Of a stretch of 64,000 nt of DNA, positions 9,967-21,042 are shown one piece after another. A model generated the notes under the pieces. That model did no database searches. It saw only the letters and a program-made list of their open reading frames with translations, and was not told the origin of the DNA. The DNA is from Nothophaeocryptopus gaeumannii. Lineage: Eukaryota > Ascomycota > Dothideomycetes > Mycosphaerellales > Mycosphaerellaceae. The stretch lies in the NCBI GenBank assembly GCA_031771865.1, contig JASISA010000027.1, positions 2,108,001 through 2,172,000 on the forward strand, given 5' to 3'. How positions within the stretch are numbered: the first letter of the stretch is position 1; each line of letters starts with the position of its first letter. The translations under genes and the position numbers were made by a program.

Positions 9967-10641
9967 ATGAGGCATCGGCAGTCGCATAGATGTTGCCCCA
10001 GCACATGCGTTCTTTTGAACGCTGGTCAAGCTCGCATTTGCTGCAGCTGGCTGACGCCGAGAGTCAGACTGCTGCGTCTTGTCATGTCGTCGTTGTTGCC
10101 CCCTGAACTCATGATGCTTATACTGTGGAACTGGTCGGATGTAACCATCTTCGCCAATATCTGCACTCAGCCATCTAGGCACGTCACATTCCTAGATACT
10201 GAACGCATGACGAGTTTTGAGGTCGAAGAAATCGCCACCTTCGTTAGTGTTTGCAAATGTATGGAGCGGTGCTGCACCGTGTCACCGCATCCCGTATCAC
10301 CAGCCATCTTACTAGGTCACATACTTGGCGTTTGCCACGTTTTACTCCCCGTGCTTCCGTTCACAAATACCAAAAAGCAAAATCTGCTAGAGTTCCTGGG
10401 CTGGCACGGGCCGGATCGTGAACTTCGGGCGGTCATGCCACAAGGCGATGAACTGTCGGGTGACCTTCTTATCATCCAGAACAATGTGACATTGTGCAAC
10501 AATGAGGGGTTTTGTTTTCCGCAGCTCAACAACGCATGTGTTGTCACGACCACGTCTTCACGATGGTGTTCTTCGCTGGCGGACAGCAAGTGGTCGGCTT
10601 TGGTCGGGTGTTATCCGGTACCTGAGGAGACGGTCTCCTGA
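9967..10641 (+). CDS. ORF of unknown function (weak)
   Basis: An open frame of 224 codons; the more natural start is the ATG at 10084 (MSSLLPPELMMLILWNW), giving about 185 aa. It has nine or so cysteines in the second half and no recognised domain. The LLPPEL opening recalls the start of F-box-like proteins, but nothing further supports that. It lies in the gene-sparse region next to the 5S gene. It could be a fragment or chance ORF. Confidence 0.25.
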   Translation: MRHRQSHRCCPSTCVLLNAGQARICCSWLTPRVRLLRLVMSSLLPPELMMLILWNWSDVTIFANICTQPSRHVTFLDTERMTSFEVEEIATFVSVCKCMERCCTVSPHPVSPAILLGHILGVCHVLLPVLPFTNTKKQNLLEFLGWHGPDRELRAVMPQGDELSGDLLIIQNNVTLCNNEGFCFPQLNNACVVTTTSSRWCSSLADSKWSALVGCYPVPEETVS

Positions 10642-10741
10642 GCTGTGCGCGAACCGCCACTCGCGTCAGCATGCCAACGGATCTCTGCTTACAGGGAGGG
10701 GTGAGGAGTTCATCAGTTCGATGGAGCTCTCAAGCCGGTGA

Positions 10742-12398
10742 TGCGGAGGTCATCTGTACAGTGAGGAAGTCGAAGGGGTTCATCACAGCGTCAATTCAGA
10801 GCGTCATCACTACTACTACCGCAGTACCGTGAATGCTGAAGGGACGCTTGGCTCATGCGAAGTTGAGAGATTGCGGGTGCGGCTCTTCTGCCATGTGGAG
10901 ATCCCGGCTCGGATGACTTGGAGAAAGGCGGTAAGTTCGCCGGGAGGCAGGGGCTGCACGATGGCGGATGCTGGAGGCGATGATTGAATTGCACATTCGA
11001 GGAGTCTGGTGCAGTCTGTGCAGTTTCCTGGCGGTTTGGTGTTGAGTTGGAGAGTGATAAGAAAGTCTTGACCGCTTGAAACAGACGATGGCGAGTGTAA
11101 TGGTTGTCTTGAACAGTTGATGAATAATTTCTGCATCCGTGAATGCTCGCATACCAACGGCCGGGGAAGCTCGCGAAGGTTTTAGAGTTGCAGAAGTCTC
11201 GAAGACATGCAGATGCTGCCCGCAGCAACGATATCAATGCCAAACGCGCTTGACGTCCCAGAGCTGCAGAAGCGCGTCGCCTCGGGACTCATAGTTGGGA
11301 GTTGTTGCCAACAGCATGGCTTTTGTCGACCAGCGTTCGAGTGATTGATACCGAGTCTTGATATCTATCATCTGTTAATTAGTTAGGACAGCCACCCGTG
11401 AACCGTTGAATGAGTGTTAAGCGCATGCAGGGATTGCAGGGATGGGCGGCGCTAGTAGGGAGGCAGTGCAAAGTGCTGGAGTCCTTGGCCACAGCACTTC
11501 GCGCGGGTCAAACGACTCGAAGCTTTGGATCGATTGCCCCCAAGTCCTTCTGCCGCCAGCAACTGTCAAAGAAATATACCCGCCAACGGTCTTGCGATTG
11601 GCGTTTGCCAGCCAAGTTTGCAGCGCCTAAGAGTCTTGTTGCGCGTCCTGGCCGATTGGCGACTGCTGCATTATCGTTGGACCGCACTGCAGCTAGCATA
11701 GCCACCACGAAGTCGACAGTCGCGTGGGACAGCACTTTTGGAACGACGGCCACGCTTTCTTTTCCAATCAAGCAATATCAAAGACACAACCTGAGGACAG
11801 AACTGCGCAGCCGACTGCTGGGCTTTCATCTTACCTTTATCGACGGACCTCTTAGCATTCCTCGTCCGAGGCTTATGCTGTTGCCCCCAGTTGCACTGCC
11901 TCCCTGAGACATCGCCTCTTGCTCGCCGTAGTGCCTGGGCAAGCACTATCAGCTTCTGCCGTGCTGCACCTGCCAGTGGATCGCATTCTGGCAAGGCTAT
12001 ACAGATCGAGTCATCTGTATCTGCACTGCCGGAGGCAATATCGTGGCAACCACCCTAGCTTTATAGCTATACAGCAGGCACCGCTTGAGAGGCCGCATCA
12101 TTGACACCGCACGCGCATACTGCACTGCTTCCTGCCCGACCTCTCTCAGCCTACCTATTCCACCGTCGATCAGGCCGCCCACCAGACCTACACAGCCTCC
12201 TTGCTATCTCAAAAACAGGTCTTTGCTTGTACGACTTACCCCGAACATCCCTTGCCGATCATTCACTCCGACTGAATGTAATTCGATCGAAGCTGAGGCC
12301 GCCGCATCCTCCTCTGCCTGTTCCGCGCGCGCTGTTAGGCGTATCCGGACCTGCCATCACACCGGTATACGAGTGCGCAGTTTGAGGGGCAGTCGGCA
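10742..12398. other. Intergenic region upstream of the Ca2+-ATPase
   Basis: Several ORFs of 60-165 codons overlap on both strands but none shows a domain, signal peptide or coherent splice pattern. The last 300 bases are pyrimidine-rich and are probably the promoter and 5' leader of the ATPase gene. Confidence 0.45.
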
Positions 12399-15300
12399 AT
12401 GGCGAATAATGGACAAACGCTTAGAGATGGCGCACCTACATCACCTGGGGATGGCCCTGGCAGACGGCCTAGAGCGCCCACAATCACAATCGATACGTCT
12501 GCTGTGCGAAGATCGAACGACGGCACCATAGCCGATGCCCCAGAAATGAGAGGATCTGCAGACGAAGGTGGATCGTCAAATGGACAAAATTTACGTCCAT
12601 CGACACTTCCACGGACCGCGCCAGCAGAACTTGGAGGAAAGCAAAGCTTTGAGAGCAGAGAGTCGAGACCAACGAGCCCACATAATGTGTCGTCTCCGTC
12701 ACAATGGGGTGCTCCCGCTGGGTTTCTGTCTGTTCCTACAGGTCGAAGTCGGGGAGGTAGTATTGATACCGATGCCGAGACATCCTCGACATCAGACTTT
12801 ACCTATGTTAACACTCACACACCGTCGCACGATGCTCCAAAAGCTTTCGGAAAGTCGGCTCATGATGGTGATCATCCTGTTCTGTCTGATGAGGAAGCCC
12901 TGAGACCAGATCCTGGGACAGAGGAAGATTTTGAAAGGGACAACAACCCGTTCGCATTTGCTCCAGGCCACATGACGAAGTTGTTGAATCCGAAGAGCTT
13001 AGGCGCTTTCCATGCGCTAGGTGGTCTCGTCGGGCTGGAGAAAGGTCTACGAACTGACAGGAACAGTGGTTTGAGCGTCGATGAGAATGGTCTGGAAGGC
13101 ACCGTGTCATTTGAGGATGCCACTGCTGTTGCCAGCCCCTCTTCTGACAAGACAGTGACTGCGGAGCCCGAATTGTCTGGAGACGACGATGCTGGATCTG
13201 GAACCTTCAACGACCGCAAACGGATATTTGATGAGAACACGCTACCGGAGAAGAAACCGAAAAATATCGTCCAGCTCATGTGGATCGCATACAACGACAA
13301 AGTGTTGATCGTTTTGACTGTTGCTGCCGTCATCGCTCTGTCGTTGGGTATATATCAAGCTGTTGCCAACAACGGCGTGGACTGGATCGAAGGTGTTGCC
13401 ATCATCGTTGCTATCGTGGTCGTCGTTTTGGTTGGCGCGATCAATGACTGGCAAAAAGAGCGACAATTTGCTAAGCTCAACAAAAAGAAAGACGCGCGGA
13501 ATGTCAAGGTGGTCCGATCTGGAAAGACGCAAGAGATTGACCTCCAAGCTTTGCTCGTGGGTGATGTTCTTCTTGTGGAGCCTGGTGATATTCTTCCCGT
13601 CGATGGCATTTTCATCTCTGGTCACGGCGTCAAGTGCGACGAGTCCTCGGCCACGGGTGAATCTGACATCCTCAAGAAATCTCCCGCTGATGAAGTCTAT
13701 CGAACCATGGAGGCTCGGGAACCGCTTAGGAAAATGGACCCTTTCATGATCTCTGGAGGCAAAGTCACTGAAGGTTACGGGCGAATGCTGGTCACTGCAG
13801 TTGGTATCCATTCGTCGTACGGCAAGACCATGCTTTCCCTTCAAGAGAGCAACGACATGACACCTCTACAAGCGAAACTCAACAAACTCGCTGAGCAGAT
13901 TGCCAAACTTGGTAGCAGCGCAGCCCTACTTCTTTTCGTGATTCTCTTCATCAAGTTCCTGGCGCAGCTACCAAAGAGCACGGATTCTCCCGCGGACAAG
14001 GGTCAGCATTTCATGACAATTCTCATCACGGCTGTCACAATTGTCGTTGTCGCAGTGCCAGAAGGTCTTCCTCTGGCTGTGACTCTTTCGCTGGCTTACG
14101 CAACAAAGCGAATGTTGAAGGACAACAACTTGGTCCGTGTTCTCCGGTCTTGCGAGACCATGGGTAATGCCACCACTGTCTGCTCCGACAAGACCGGAAC
14201 GCTTACTCAGAACGTCATGACTGTTGTCGCTGGCACTGTTGGGACATCTAGCAGATTCAGTAACCGTGCTGGCCGCAACGATGTTGGCAAACCGGATCTG
14301 AACCAGGATGTGCACGACGATGTTGACGACGTTACGACCGCAGAATTCATCAAGACCCTCGCGCAGCCTCTCAAGACTTTGTGGAAAGACAGCATTGCCA
14401 TAAACTCTACCGCATTTGAAGCTGAGGAAGAAGGCAAGCAGGTATTCATTGGATCCAAGACGGAGACCGCGCTCCTTGATTTCGCCAGTGATCACCTTGG
14501 CATGGATCGCATCGCTGTTGAGCGAAGCAATGCCGAAATCGTCCAGATGATTCCCTTTGATTCTGGCCGCAAGTGCATGGGCATGGTCATCAAGCAAAAG
14601 GACGCCAAAGGCTACCGGCTGTTCGTGAAGGGTGCTAGTGAAATTATGCTTCGTCACTGCCAACAGATCATTCGAGATCCGACGCACAGCGACGATGCTG
14701 TGAGTATGACCGCTGACAACAAGAAGACTCTGGAGAGCCTAATTGATGCCTACGCCTCTCGCTCTCTTCGGACAATCGGCTTCATCTACCGGGACTTCGA
14801 TTCTGAATCGTGGCCACCTCGTAACGCGAGGCGTTCGGAGGATGACAAGACTCAGGCTGTGTTCGAGGACATTTGCAAGCAAATGACATTTCTGGGTATC
14901 GTCGGGATTCAGGACCCTCTTCGTGATGGCGTGCAAGAAGCTGTCAAGGACTGCATTACTGCTGGTGTGTTCCCTCGTATGGTGACGGGCGACAACATCA
15001 TTACTGCAAAGGCTATTGCTACTGAATGTGGAATCTACACGCAAGGTGGCCTCGCTCTTGAAGGACCCGAGTTCAGAAAGATGAGCAAGGCTGAGCAGAG
15101 ATCCGTCATTCCGAAGCTGCAGGTTCTCGCTCGATCTTCCCCTGACGACAAGAAGACGTTGGTTAAGCGCCTCAAAGAGATGGGCGAGACTGTCGCTGTG
15201 ACAGGTGACGGAACCAATGACGCTCCTGCTCTCAAGGCGGCCGATGTTGGCTTCGCCATGAACATCGCTGGCACTGAAGTCGCCAAGGAAGCTTCCGACA

Positions 15301-16688
15301 TCATCCTTATGGACGACAACTTTGCATCTATCGTGAAGGCTCTAATGTGGGGTCGTGCCGTCAACGACTCTGTCAGAAAGTTTCTGCAGTTTCAGATCAC
15401 GGTCAACATCACTGCCGTGCTATTGGCCTTCATCTCTGCTGTGTCTAACGACGAAGAAGAGTCCGTCTTAACCGCTGTACAGCTTCTGTGGATCAACTTG
15501 ATCATGGACACCATGGCAGCCCTTGCTCTTGCTACCGATCCTCCGAGCCGTCAAATCCTCAATCGCAAGCCTGATCCAAAGTCTGCTCCGCTCTTCTCTG
15601 TCACCATGTGGAAGATGATCATCGGACAGGCAATCTACCAACTGACAGTAACTCTGGTTCTGTATTTCGCTGGGGCTAGTATCCTCAACTACAGCGGTCA
15701 ACACGAGGAACGACAACGGCAGACTCTGGTCTTCAATACCTTCACTTGGATGCAAATCTTCAATGCACTCAACAACCGACGTCTCGACAACCGCTTCAAC
15801 GTTTTTGAAGGCTTGACGCGAAACTGGTTCTTTGTGGGCATCTTCTGCATTATGGTCGGCGGTCAAGTCCTCATCATCTTCGTGGGTGGCTGGCCAGCGT
15901 TCAACGCTGAACACCAAACCGGCGCTCAATGGGGTATTGCACTTGTTCTGGGCGCACTCTCGCTCCCTATTGGAGTCATAGTGCGTCTCTTCCCAGATGA
16001 GATTGCATCCCAAATGGTACCTCCTTTCATCAAGAACTGGCTACGCAGGAATCGAGAGAAGAACATCATCGTTACCGACGAGGAGAACCAGAACCCATTC
16101 CAGTTCAACGAAGCCTTGTATGACATCAAGGAAGAACTTTCTTGGCTCAAAAAGTACAAGGGTGGACGTCTCAACGGCTTGAAGTTTGCAGTCACACATC
16201 CAAAAGAGGCCTTCATGCACAGCAGGAGTCCGAGCCGCAGCAGGGCCAGCTCCAGCTTGCCAAGAACACCCAACAACGAGGAAGCAACGGACGACGGCCA
16301 CTCACCAGCACCGCCAACGCCAGAATCCCGACAAAGACGCCGCGGCAGATCTCGATCGAACTCCGCCTTCGCTGGCGCGGCAATGGCGGGCATCGTGGCC
16401 GGCTCCATCGCCGGTGGCTGGTCACCTATCGAGCGCAGAGAAGGCGATGCGGATAGTCTTCGATTTGGTAGAGACAGGTCGAAGAGCGATCTGTCCAGAG
16501 AGTATCGTTTGGATGCTCATCCTGAGACGCAGAATAAGGATGCAGTGGTGGTGAAGGAAGATCCGGTGGAGCTTGCGGGAAAGCAGCCTCCGAGTCAGGC
16601 TCCGGAGACAACGCCGGCGTTCCCTTACGGCCCTTTTAGTGGCGAGCCTAGCTCCGCGCAGGGGAAGAAGGATGATACTGCGCCTTGA
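12399..16688 (+). CDS. pmc1: P-type Ca2+-transporting ATPase, PMCA/Pmc1 type
   Basis: ATP-driven calcium pump that removes Ca2+ from the cytosol, in fungi normally into the vacuole. It is a single exon of 1429 aa. The N-terminal 300 or so residues are polar with Ser/Pro-rich stretches. Next come the first transmembrane pair (KVLIVLTVAAVIALSLGIYQ), the actuator motif SATGES, and PEGLP at residues 554-558 in the membrane, which helps form the Ca2+ site. The phosphorylation site DKTGT has Asp at 597 and the hinge TGDGTNDAPAL is at 935. The C-terminal membrane helices end near ALSLPIGVIVRLFPDE and are followed by a roughly 240-residue Ser/Arg-rich cytosolic tail. It is longer than yeast Pmc1 (1173 aa), mainly at both ends. 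No lesion is seen. Confidence 0.97.
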   Translation: MANNGQTLRDGAPTSPGDGPGRRPRAPTITIDTSAVRRSNDGTIADAPEMRGSADEGGSSNGQNLRPSTLPRTAPAELGGKQSFESRESRPTSPHNVSSPSQWGAPAGFLSVPTGRSRGGSIDTDAETSSTSDFTYVNTHTPSHDAPKAFGKSAHDGDHPVLSDEEALRPDPGTEEDFERDNNPFAFAPGHMTKLLNPKSLGAFHALGGLVGLEKGLRTDRNSGLSVDENGLEGTVSFEDATAVASPSSDKTVTAEPELSGDDDAGSGTFNDRKRIFDENTLPEKKPKNIVQLMWIAYNDKVLIVLTVAAVIALSLGIYQAVANNGVDWIEGVAIIVAIVVVVLVGAINDWQKERQFAKLNKKKDARNVKVVRSGKTQEIDLQALLVGDVLLVEPGDILPVDGIFISGHGVKCDESSATGESDILKKSPADEVYRTMEAREPLRKMDPFMISGGKVTEGYGRMLVTAVGIHSSYGKTMLSLQESNDMTPLQAKLNKLAEQIAKLGSSAALLLFVILFIKFLAQLPKSTDSPADKGQHFMTILITAVTIVVVAVPEGLPLAVTLSLAYATKRMLKDNNLVRVLRSCETMGNATTVCSDKTGTLTQNVMTVVAGTVGTSSRFSNRAGRNDVGKPDLNQDVHDDVDDVTTAEFIKTLAQPLKTLWKDSIAINSTAFEAEEEGKQVFIGSKTETALLDFASDHLGMDRIAVERSNAEIVQMIPFDSGRKCMGMVIKQKDAKGYRLFVKGASEIMLRHCQQIIRDPTHSDDAVSMTADNKKTLESLIDAYASRSLRTIGFIYRDFDSESWPPRNARRSEDDKTQAVFEDICKQMTFLGIVGIQDPLRDGVQEAVKDCITAGVFPRMVTGDNIITAKAIATECGIYTQGGLALEGPEFRKMSKAEQRSVIPKLQVLARSSPDDKKTLVKRLKEMGETVAVTGDGTNDAPALKAADVGFAMNIAGTEVAKEASDIILMDDNFASIVKALMWGRAVNDSVRKFLQFQITVNITAVLLAFISAVSNDEEESVLTAVQLLWINLIMDTMAALALATDPPSRQILNRKPDPKSAPLFSVTMWKMIIGQAIYQLTVTLVLYFAGASILNYSGQHEERQRQTLVFNTFTWMQIFNALNNRRLDNRFNVFEGLTRNWFFVGIFCIMVGGQVLIIFVGGWPAFNAEHQTGAQWGIALVLGALSLPIGVIVRLFPDEIASQMVPPFIKNWLRRNREKNIIVTDEENQNPFQFNEALYDIKEELSWLKKYKGGRLNGLKFAVTHPKEAFMHSRSPSRSRASSSLPRTPNNEEATDDGHSPAPPTPESRQRRRGRSRSNSAFAGAAMAGIVAGSIAGGWSPIERREGDADSLRFGRDRSKSDLSREYRLDAHPETQNKDAVVVKEDPVELAGKQPPSQAPETTPAFPYGPFSGEPSSAQGKKDDTAP

Positions 16689-17738
16689 AGATAGCAGGCA
16701 GTGTCGAATCTAATATCTTGTATGATCTGCCTCGACACTCATCTGCGTCCAGTGTCTGAGACCAGTGCAATCCGAGGCAGCAGGAGAGGAGGGCGAGATG
16801 GTGTGTGAGAGCTTGGAAAGAAGCGTATAAGCGTAATAGACATAGTTTTAGCGTGGCGAGCGGCGTGTTTGGAAGTTGATGGGGATTCAACAATGGGATA
16901 TGGGCAATAGACTGTGAGGGTGGATAGGCCGGTGGGATTGCAATTTTGGGTATGGCCACACCAGACAGAAAAGCAGCAAAGCTGACAGCAGGCTTCAAGC
17001 TCTGAAGACGGAGCGCAGTAGAGAGACTGATCACATACTGCTTGTATATTATATCGAATTGTATCTATTGAGAGACCTCAATTCATGCTTCCACTCCGTT
17101 TGGGAGTGATTGCGTATGCCCAATGCTTGGTATTCATCTCTTAGGCAGGGCGGGTTCTGCGGTGATGTCCATCGGCCATGTTTCGGGCGGGTGAGCTTGC
17201 ATGTGCTTCAAAGTCGAAACTATTATCTTTGCGTTGGTAACCTCCAGCATCTCCTCGACGACGGACTTCTCAGCGTCTTCTGGCTCAGGACGTTCGAATT
17301 CGGCCGTTATGCGCCAATACTAGTCCGCAATCAGATGCGTGCTGTAAGCAGTCCAAGAGCGACAGCGAAACAGCCTTTGCCAATACTACTTAGGCCATCG
17401 GCCCCTCGAGCTGTGCAAACTGTGTGCGTCTCAGTGATGAACAACAACTTACCATGTTGGCACTGCTGGTGTCATCTGTCGTATACTGCACCGAGAGCAG
17501 TCGTGTCAAGATGTTGTTTACTGTCAACGGGGATTTCCGAAAAAGAGAAGCCGCTATTCTGCGTGATGTAAGTGAAGTTCAAGCACAGGCCACTGACAAA
17601 CGGTGCATGTGAAAGCCGCCGCGGCCGCGCATGTGAATATCAATGCAGACCGGGGCTACAAGGGTGTTATCGCTACTGAAATCATGAGGGAGATGTCTCT
17701 CATGAACACCTCCTCTTCAAGAATACTGTCATGCAAAT
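16689..17738. other. Intergenic, no gene seen
   Basis: 3' flanks of the ATPase and of the convergent mini-exon gene. Short ORFs on both strands have no recognisable features. Confidence 0.45.
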
Positions 17739-20700
17739 TCATCCAGATCGTCTAACAACCCGATCGGCAGACCAAACCTCAATGCCTCCATTATAGTACT
17801 CTCCTGGCGCCAACGGCGTCGCTGTATTCGATTTGTGGTAACAGTATTCTCCGTTGTAGGGGACCCAGAGCGCGGCACCGCATGCATTGTCACTCTCGCA
17901 GTCATCTATGCAGGCATTGAAGTCTGGCTGCGTTGTATATGCCACGTTTGCAGAGCGCCAGTCGTAATAGCAGAGGATGTGATATTCGGCGCCATCTGGT
18001 AATTGTTAGTTCCGTACATGGGGTGGGGGACGAAATGGACAGTTCAGCTTACCAGGCTCGGTGTAGGTGGTTCCGTCATTGTCAGGGCATGTGAGCATAG
18101 TAGACGTTGAGCCTGGCGCTGCCGACGTTGTGGAAGGTTTCGGGGCGTCTGCTATCTTGTTCGCTGTCCAGACTTCGATATTCCCGTTGTCGTACTGTCC
18201 CGGGGCGTACAAGCTGATCGGCGCATACTTTTGATAACATCGTCCGTCTCCAGGGACCCATAGAGCAGCCCCACATTTGCTGTCATTCTCGCAATGGTCG
18301 ACGCAGGCCTCAAATGTTGATTGATAGCTCAGTTCTTGAGATACCCCTGTGGCACGGGTGGGTGTGCCTTCTGCATTGTAGTAGCAGTAAATTTGGTATT
18401 GAGCTCCATCTGGATGAAAGCTGTCAGTCCACAGACTTCTTAGAAAGTATTTTAGTAAGCCTACCCGTTCCTGTGATTATAGACCCGTCGCTGGCTGGAC
18501 AGGAAAGCCCTGGGGTAGCAGAAGGAGCATTATTTACTGCGCTGCTGCTTGTGGCGAGGATGCTGCTTGTACTGCTGGTTGTGATATCCATAAACGACGA
18601 AGCGCTGGTCGAGAAATTCGGACTTGCAGTGGTTTCAACATTGGGGTCGCCCGTCAACTTCAAAGCTGACCACACTTCGATATCTCCATTGTCGTAATCT
18701 CCCGGAGCATATAGCCTGGGCGAGCTACCTTTCTGATAGCATCTGTTGTCGGAAGGCACCCATAGAGCTGCTCCGCAGAAGACATTATTATCGCAAGTCT
18801 CGATGCAAGCTTCAAAAGTCGAGACATAGTTCAGATGAATGTCGGGCTGAGTATCGTAGTAGCAGAATATCTGATAGGAATATCCGTCTATGAACTGTCA
18901 ACTGGAAAATTCCTTCGACGGATTGCGGGAGCATCTCACTAGGCTCATGGTATATAGTGCCATTGGCATCAAGGCATGAAAGACCAGATGTGGGAAGACT
19001 GCTACTAGACGTGGTTGGAGGAGAGGCTGTACTAGGTACTAGGGTAGTCGTATAAGTGACAGTCGACGCTTCCAAAGTCGAGGTCTCTGTGATCGTAGCA
19101 GTCGACGCAGGCTGTGTCTGCTTAAGCATTAGCTTCGTGCGATAACTCTTGCCTTTCGGTAGCCTACGCTGACAACGATCTCCGTGGTCGTTTGTCCTGG
19201 AGCAGACGATGTGAGTAGCACTGTCGAAGCCGGAAACGTGGTCTCATAAGTTGTAGTCTAAGACACTTCAATCAGTCTTCCACAGAGGCTCTTGATGACC
19301 TTGCCTACTCACGACAGTTGATGCTGGCAAAGTGATCTCGACGGTAGTAATCTGCGGAACCATCATCAGCTATTGACCATGCCTGAGTGTGCAGACCTAC
19401 TATAAGCGAGGGCGGCGCGGTAGAGATCGCGATGGACAGAGTCGGCTGCAGAATCGTTCGGGTACCAAAAATTTTCTCAGTCCTCACGCTCTCAACAAGC
19501 TGAGTCGTCGTAAAGGTCGAAGCAGGCGCAGTCTAAAGTGAAGTTGCGGAGTCAGAGATATAAATCAGAATGGATTTCCGCGAAGCATTTCCTTACCAGC
19601 GTGACTGGCTGCGTGGAGATCACAGTTGTGCCTGCTCGAGTCTAGACGAGCATGTGAGTATTAATCCACCCGATTTCTATGTAGGCACGTCTACACACCG
19701 TTATTAACAGCTGTGTCGAGACGATAGTACTAGCAGGCAAAGTCGAGACAAGCACGGTGGTAAGAGTGGTCGTGATAGCGGTCGTCTGCCAGTGAGTCGT
19801 GGGTACCAACGAGGTCTGCACAAGTGTGACCTCTCGAAGGGAAGTCGAAGTGATGAGCTGGGTGCTAATGATTGCAGAGGCTGGGACGACCTGATAGAGG
19901 ACTACTGTCAGTGAAATAAGTGCATGCGTTGAGGCGCATACTCACAGAGGTAGAGACGATGGTCGTTCCGGCTTGGGTCTGAGGAGAATGTATCAGTCGC
20001 TACTGTGGGGCCTCTGTCATTTTTGCTTACCAAGGTCAGGAATATCGTCCTGGCCGGCTGAACGGAAGTATACGTCTAGAGACCTAGTAAGTCGAGATCC
20101 TTTACGGCTTGCAATCTTACTCACGGTAGTATACGTGGTGGTCAGGATCGAAAGTACTGCTGATGGCAATACCGTTGCACTTGACATTGAAGCAACAGAG
20201 CTCGCAGCCGCTCTAGCCACTTTCAAGCCCACTATACTGATGCCTGCACCAGAGGAGGCCTGGTAGGCCCCAAGGATACTGCTCAGCAATGTACAATTTG
20301 GCGGAGCATAGCTGAATGCTATGCATTTCGCCGTGGAGTCGCACTGTGTCTGACAGTCTTCGAAAGTCGGCGCAAGTGCACGCTTCACGTTGACAGAGTC
20401 GTGGTTGTCATCGCTATCGATCAAGATTCCAGTGTAGTCAAAGAGGCAGCTGACTGCGTATGACTGCCCACTATGAGAGGTGCACAGACTGTTCAGTCCA
20501 CAAAGCTGACTTCCATCGTAGGGGCAAGGGACGTTGGATGGAGAAGTGGTAGATATCGAAAGTGTGGTTAAAGTTGCTGGTGCGTCGAAGTTGGAGGCCG
20601 CTGATGTAGATGTGAAGAGATACGACAAAATTGTGCCAGAGGTTGATATCCATCCGTGAGTTGGGAACGGAAATGTAGAGCTCGGGTTTGGGCAAGTCTT

Positions 20701-20832
20701 GAAGATCGTTTTGGTAACAACTCGCACATCTGGTCCTCCTCAGTGATGTGAATTTTGCGAGAAGTATCGCACCCGCTCACCTAATGATTGACCAAGACAG
20801 ATCAAAAGAGACCAGGGAAGGATATGCCTCAT
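17739..20832 (-). CDS. Secreted modular protein: N-terminal Cys domain, Thr/Ser mini-exon repeats, three apple/PAN-like cysteine modules
   Basis: My model has 14 exons and 13 introns, 801 aa. The ATG at 20832 opens a signal peptide (MRHILPWSLLICLGQS). Exon 2 (20125-20729) encodes a cysteine-containing domain (PTFEDCQTQCDSTAKCIAFS). Exons 3-10 (20031-20075, 19946-19978, 19699-19890, 19597-19641, 19488-19532, 19401-19445, 19313-19351, 19168-19257) are mostly 33-45 nt, or 90 and 192 nt. All are phase 0 and encode STI/STV-T-Q repeats such as ASTIVSTQLLIT. Exons 11-14 carry three tandem modules with the pattern FxAC-x3-C, CGAALWVP, CY-K, APG-Y-NG-IEVW (about residues 458-530, 598-665, 717-795), each preceded by a short linker with CP or SCP. 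Introns 11-13 are phase 1. The protein is probably wall-associated and may bind glycan or protein. No membrane anchor is visible at the C-terminus (VVRRSG). Confidence 0.78.
19168..20075 (-). repeat. Tandem mini-exon repeat array
   Basis: Eight consecutive exons, four of exactly 45 nt and one of 90 nt, are separated by introns of 42-64 nt. All junctions fall between codons. Each exon encodes one unit of the Thr/Ser/Val/Gln stalk, so exon and protein repeat coincide. Confidence 0.7.
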
Positions 20833-21042
20833 CTTTGCGTCGACATGTCCCGGGGCTGGATGGAAACTACAAGAGACGTCGGAAGCGGGCCAGTGGATGT
20901 TCCAGAATCAAAAGGTATGGCGAGCCACGCTTGTGTTAGCTCAGTGCATTCCCTACTGCTTGAATGTCGTCGCGTGGCAGCGCATGCCATGGCCCAGAAG
21001 GCCTTGGCGATCTGTAAGAATGCAACATCATTGCCACCTCTT

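Noticed and set aside
11410..11907. 165-codon plus ORF upstream of the Ca2+-ATPase
   Set aside because: No domain, no coherent composition, overlapped by equally long ORFs on the other strand.
16648..17571. Small ORFs between the ATPase and the mini-exon gene
   Set aside because: Short, overlapping on both strands and featureless.
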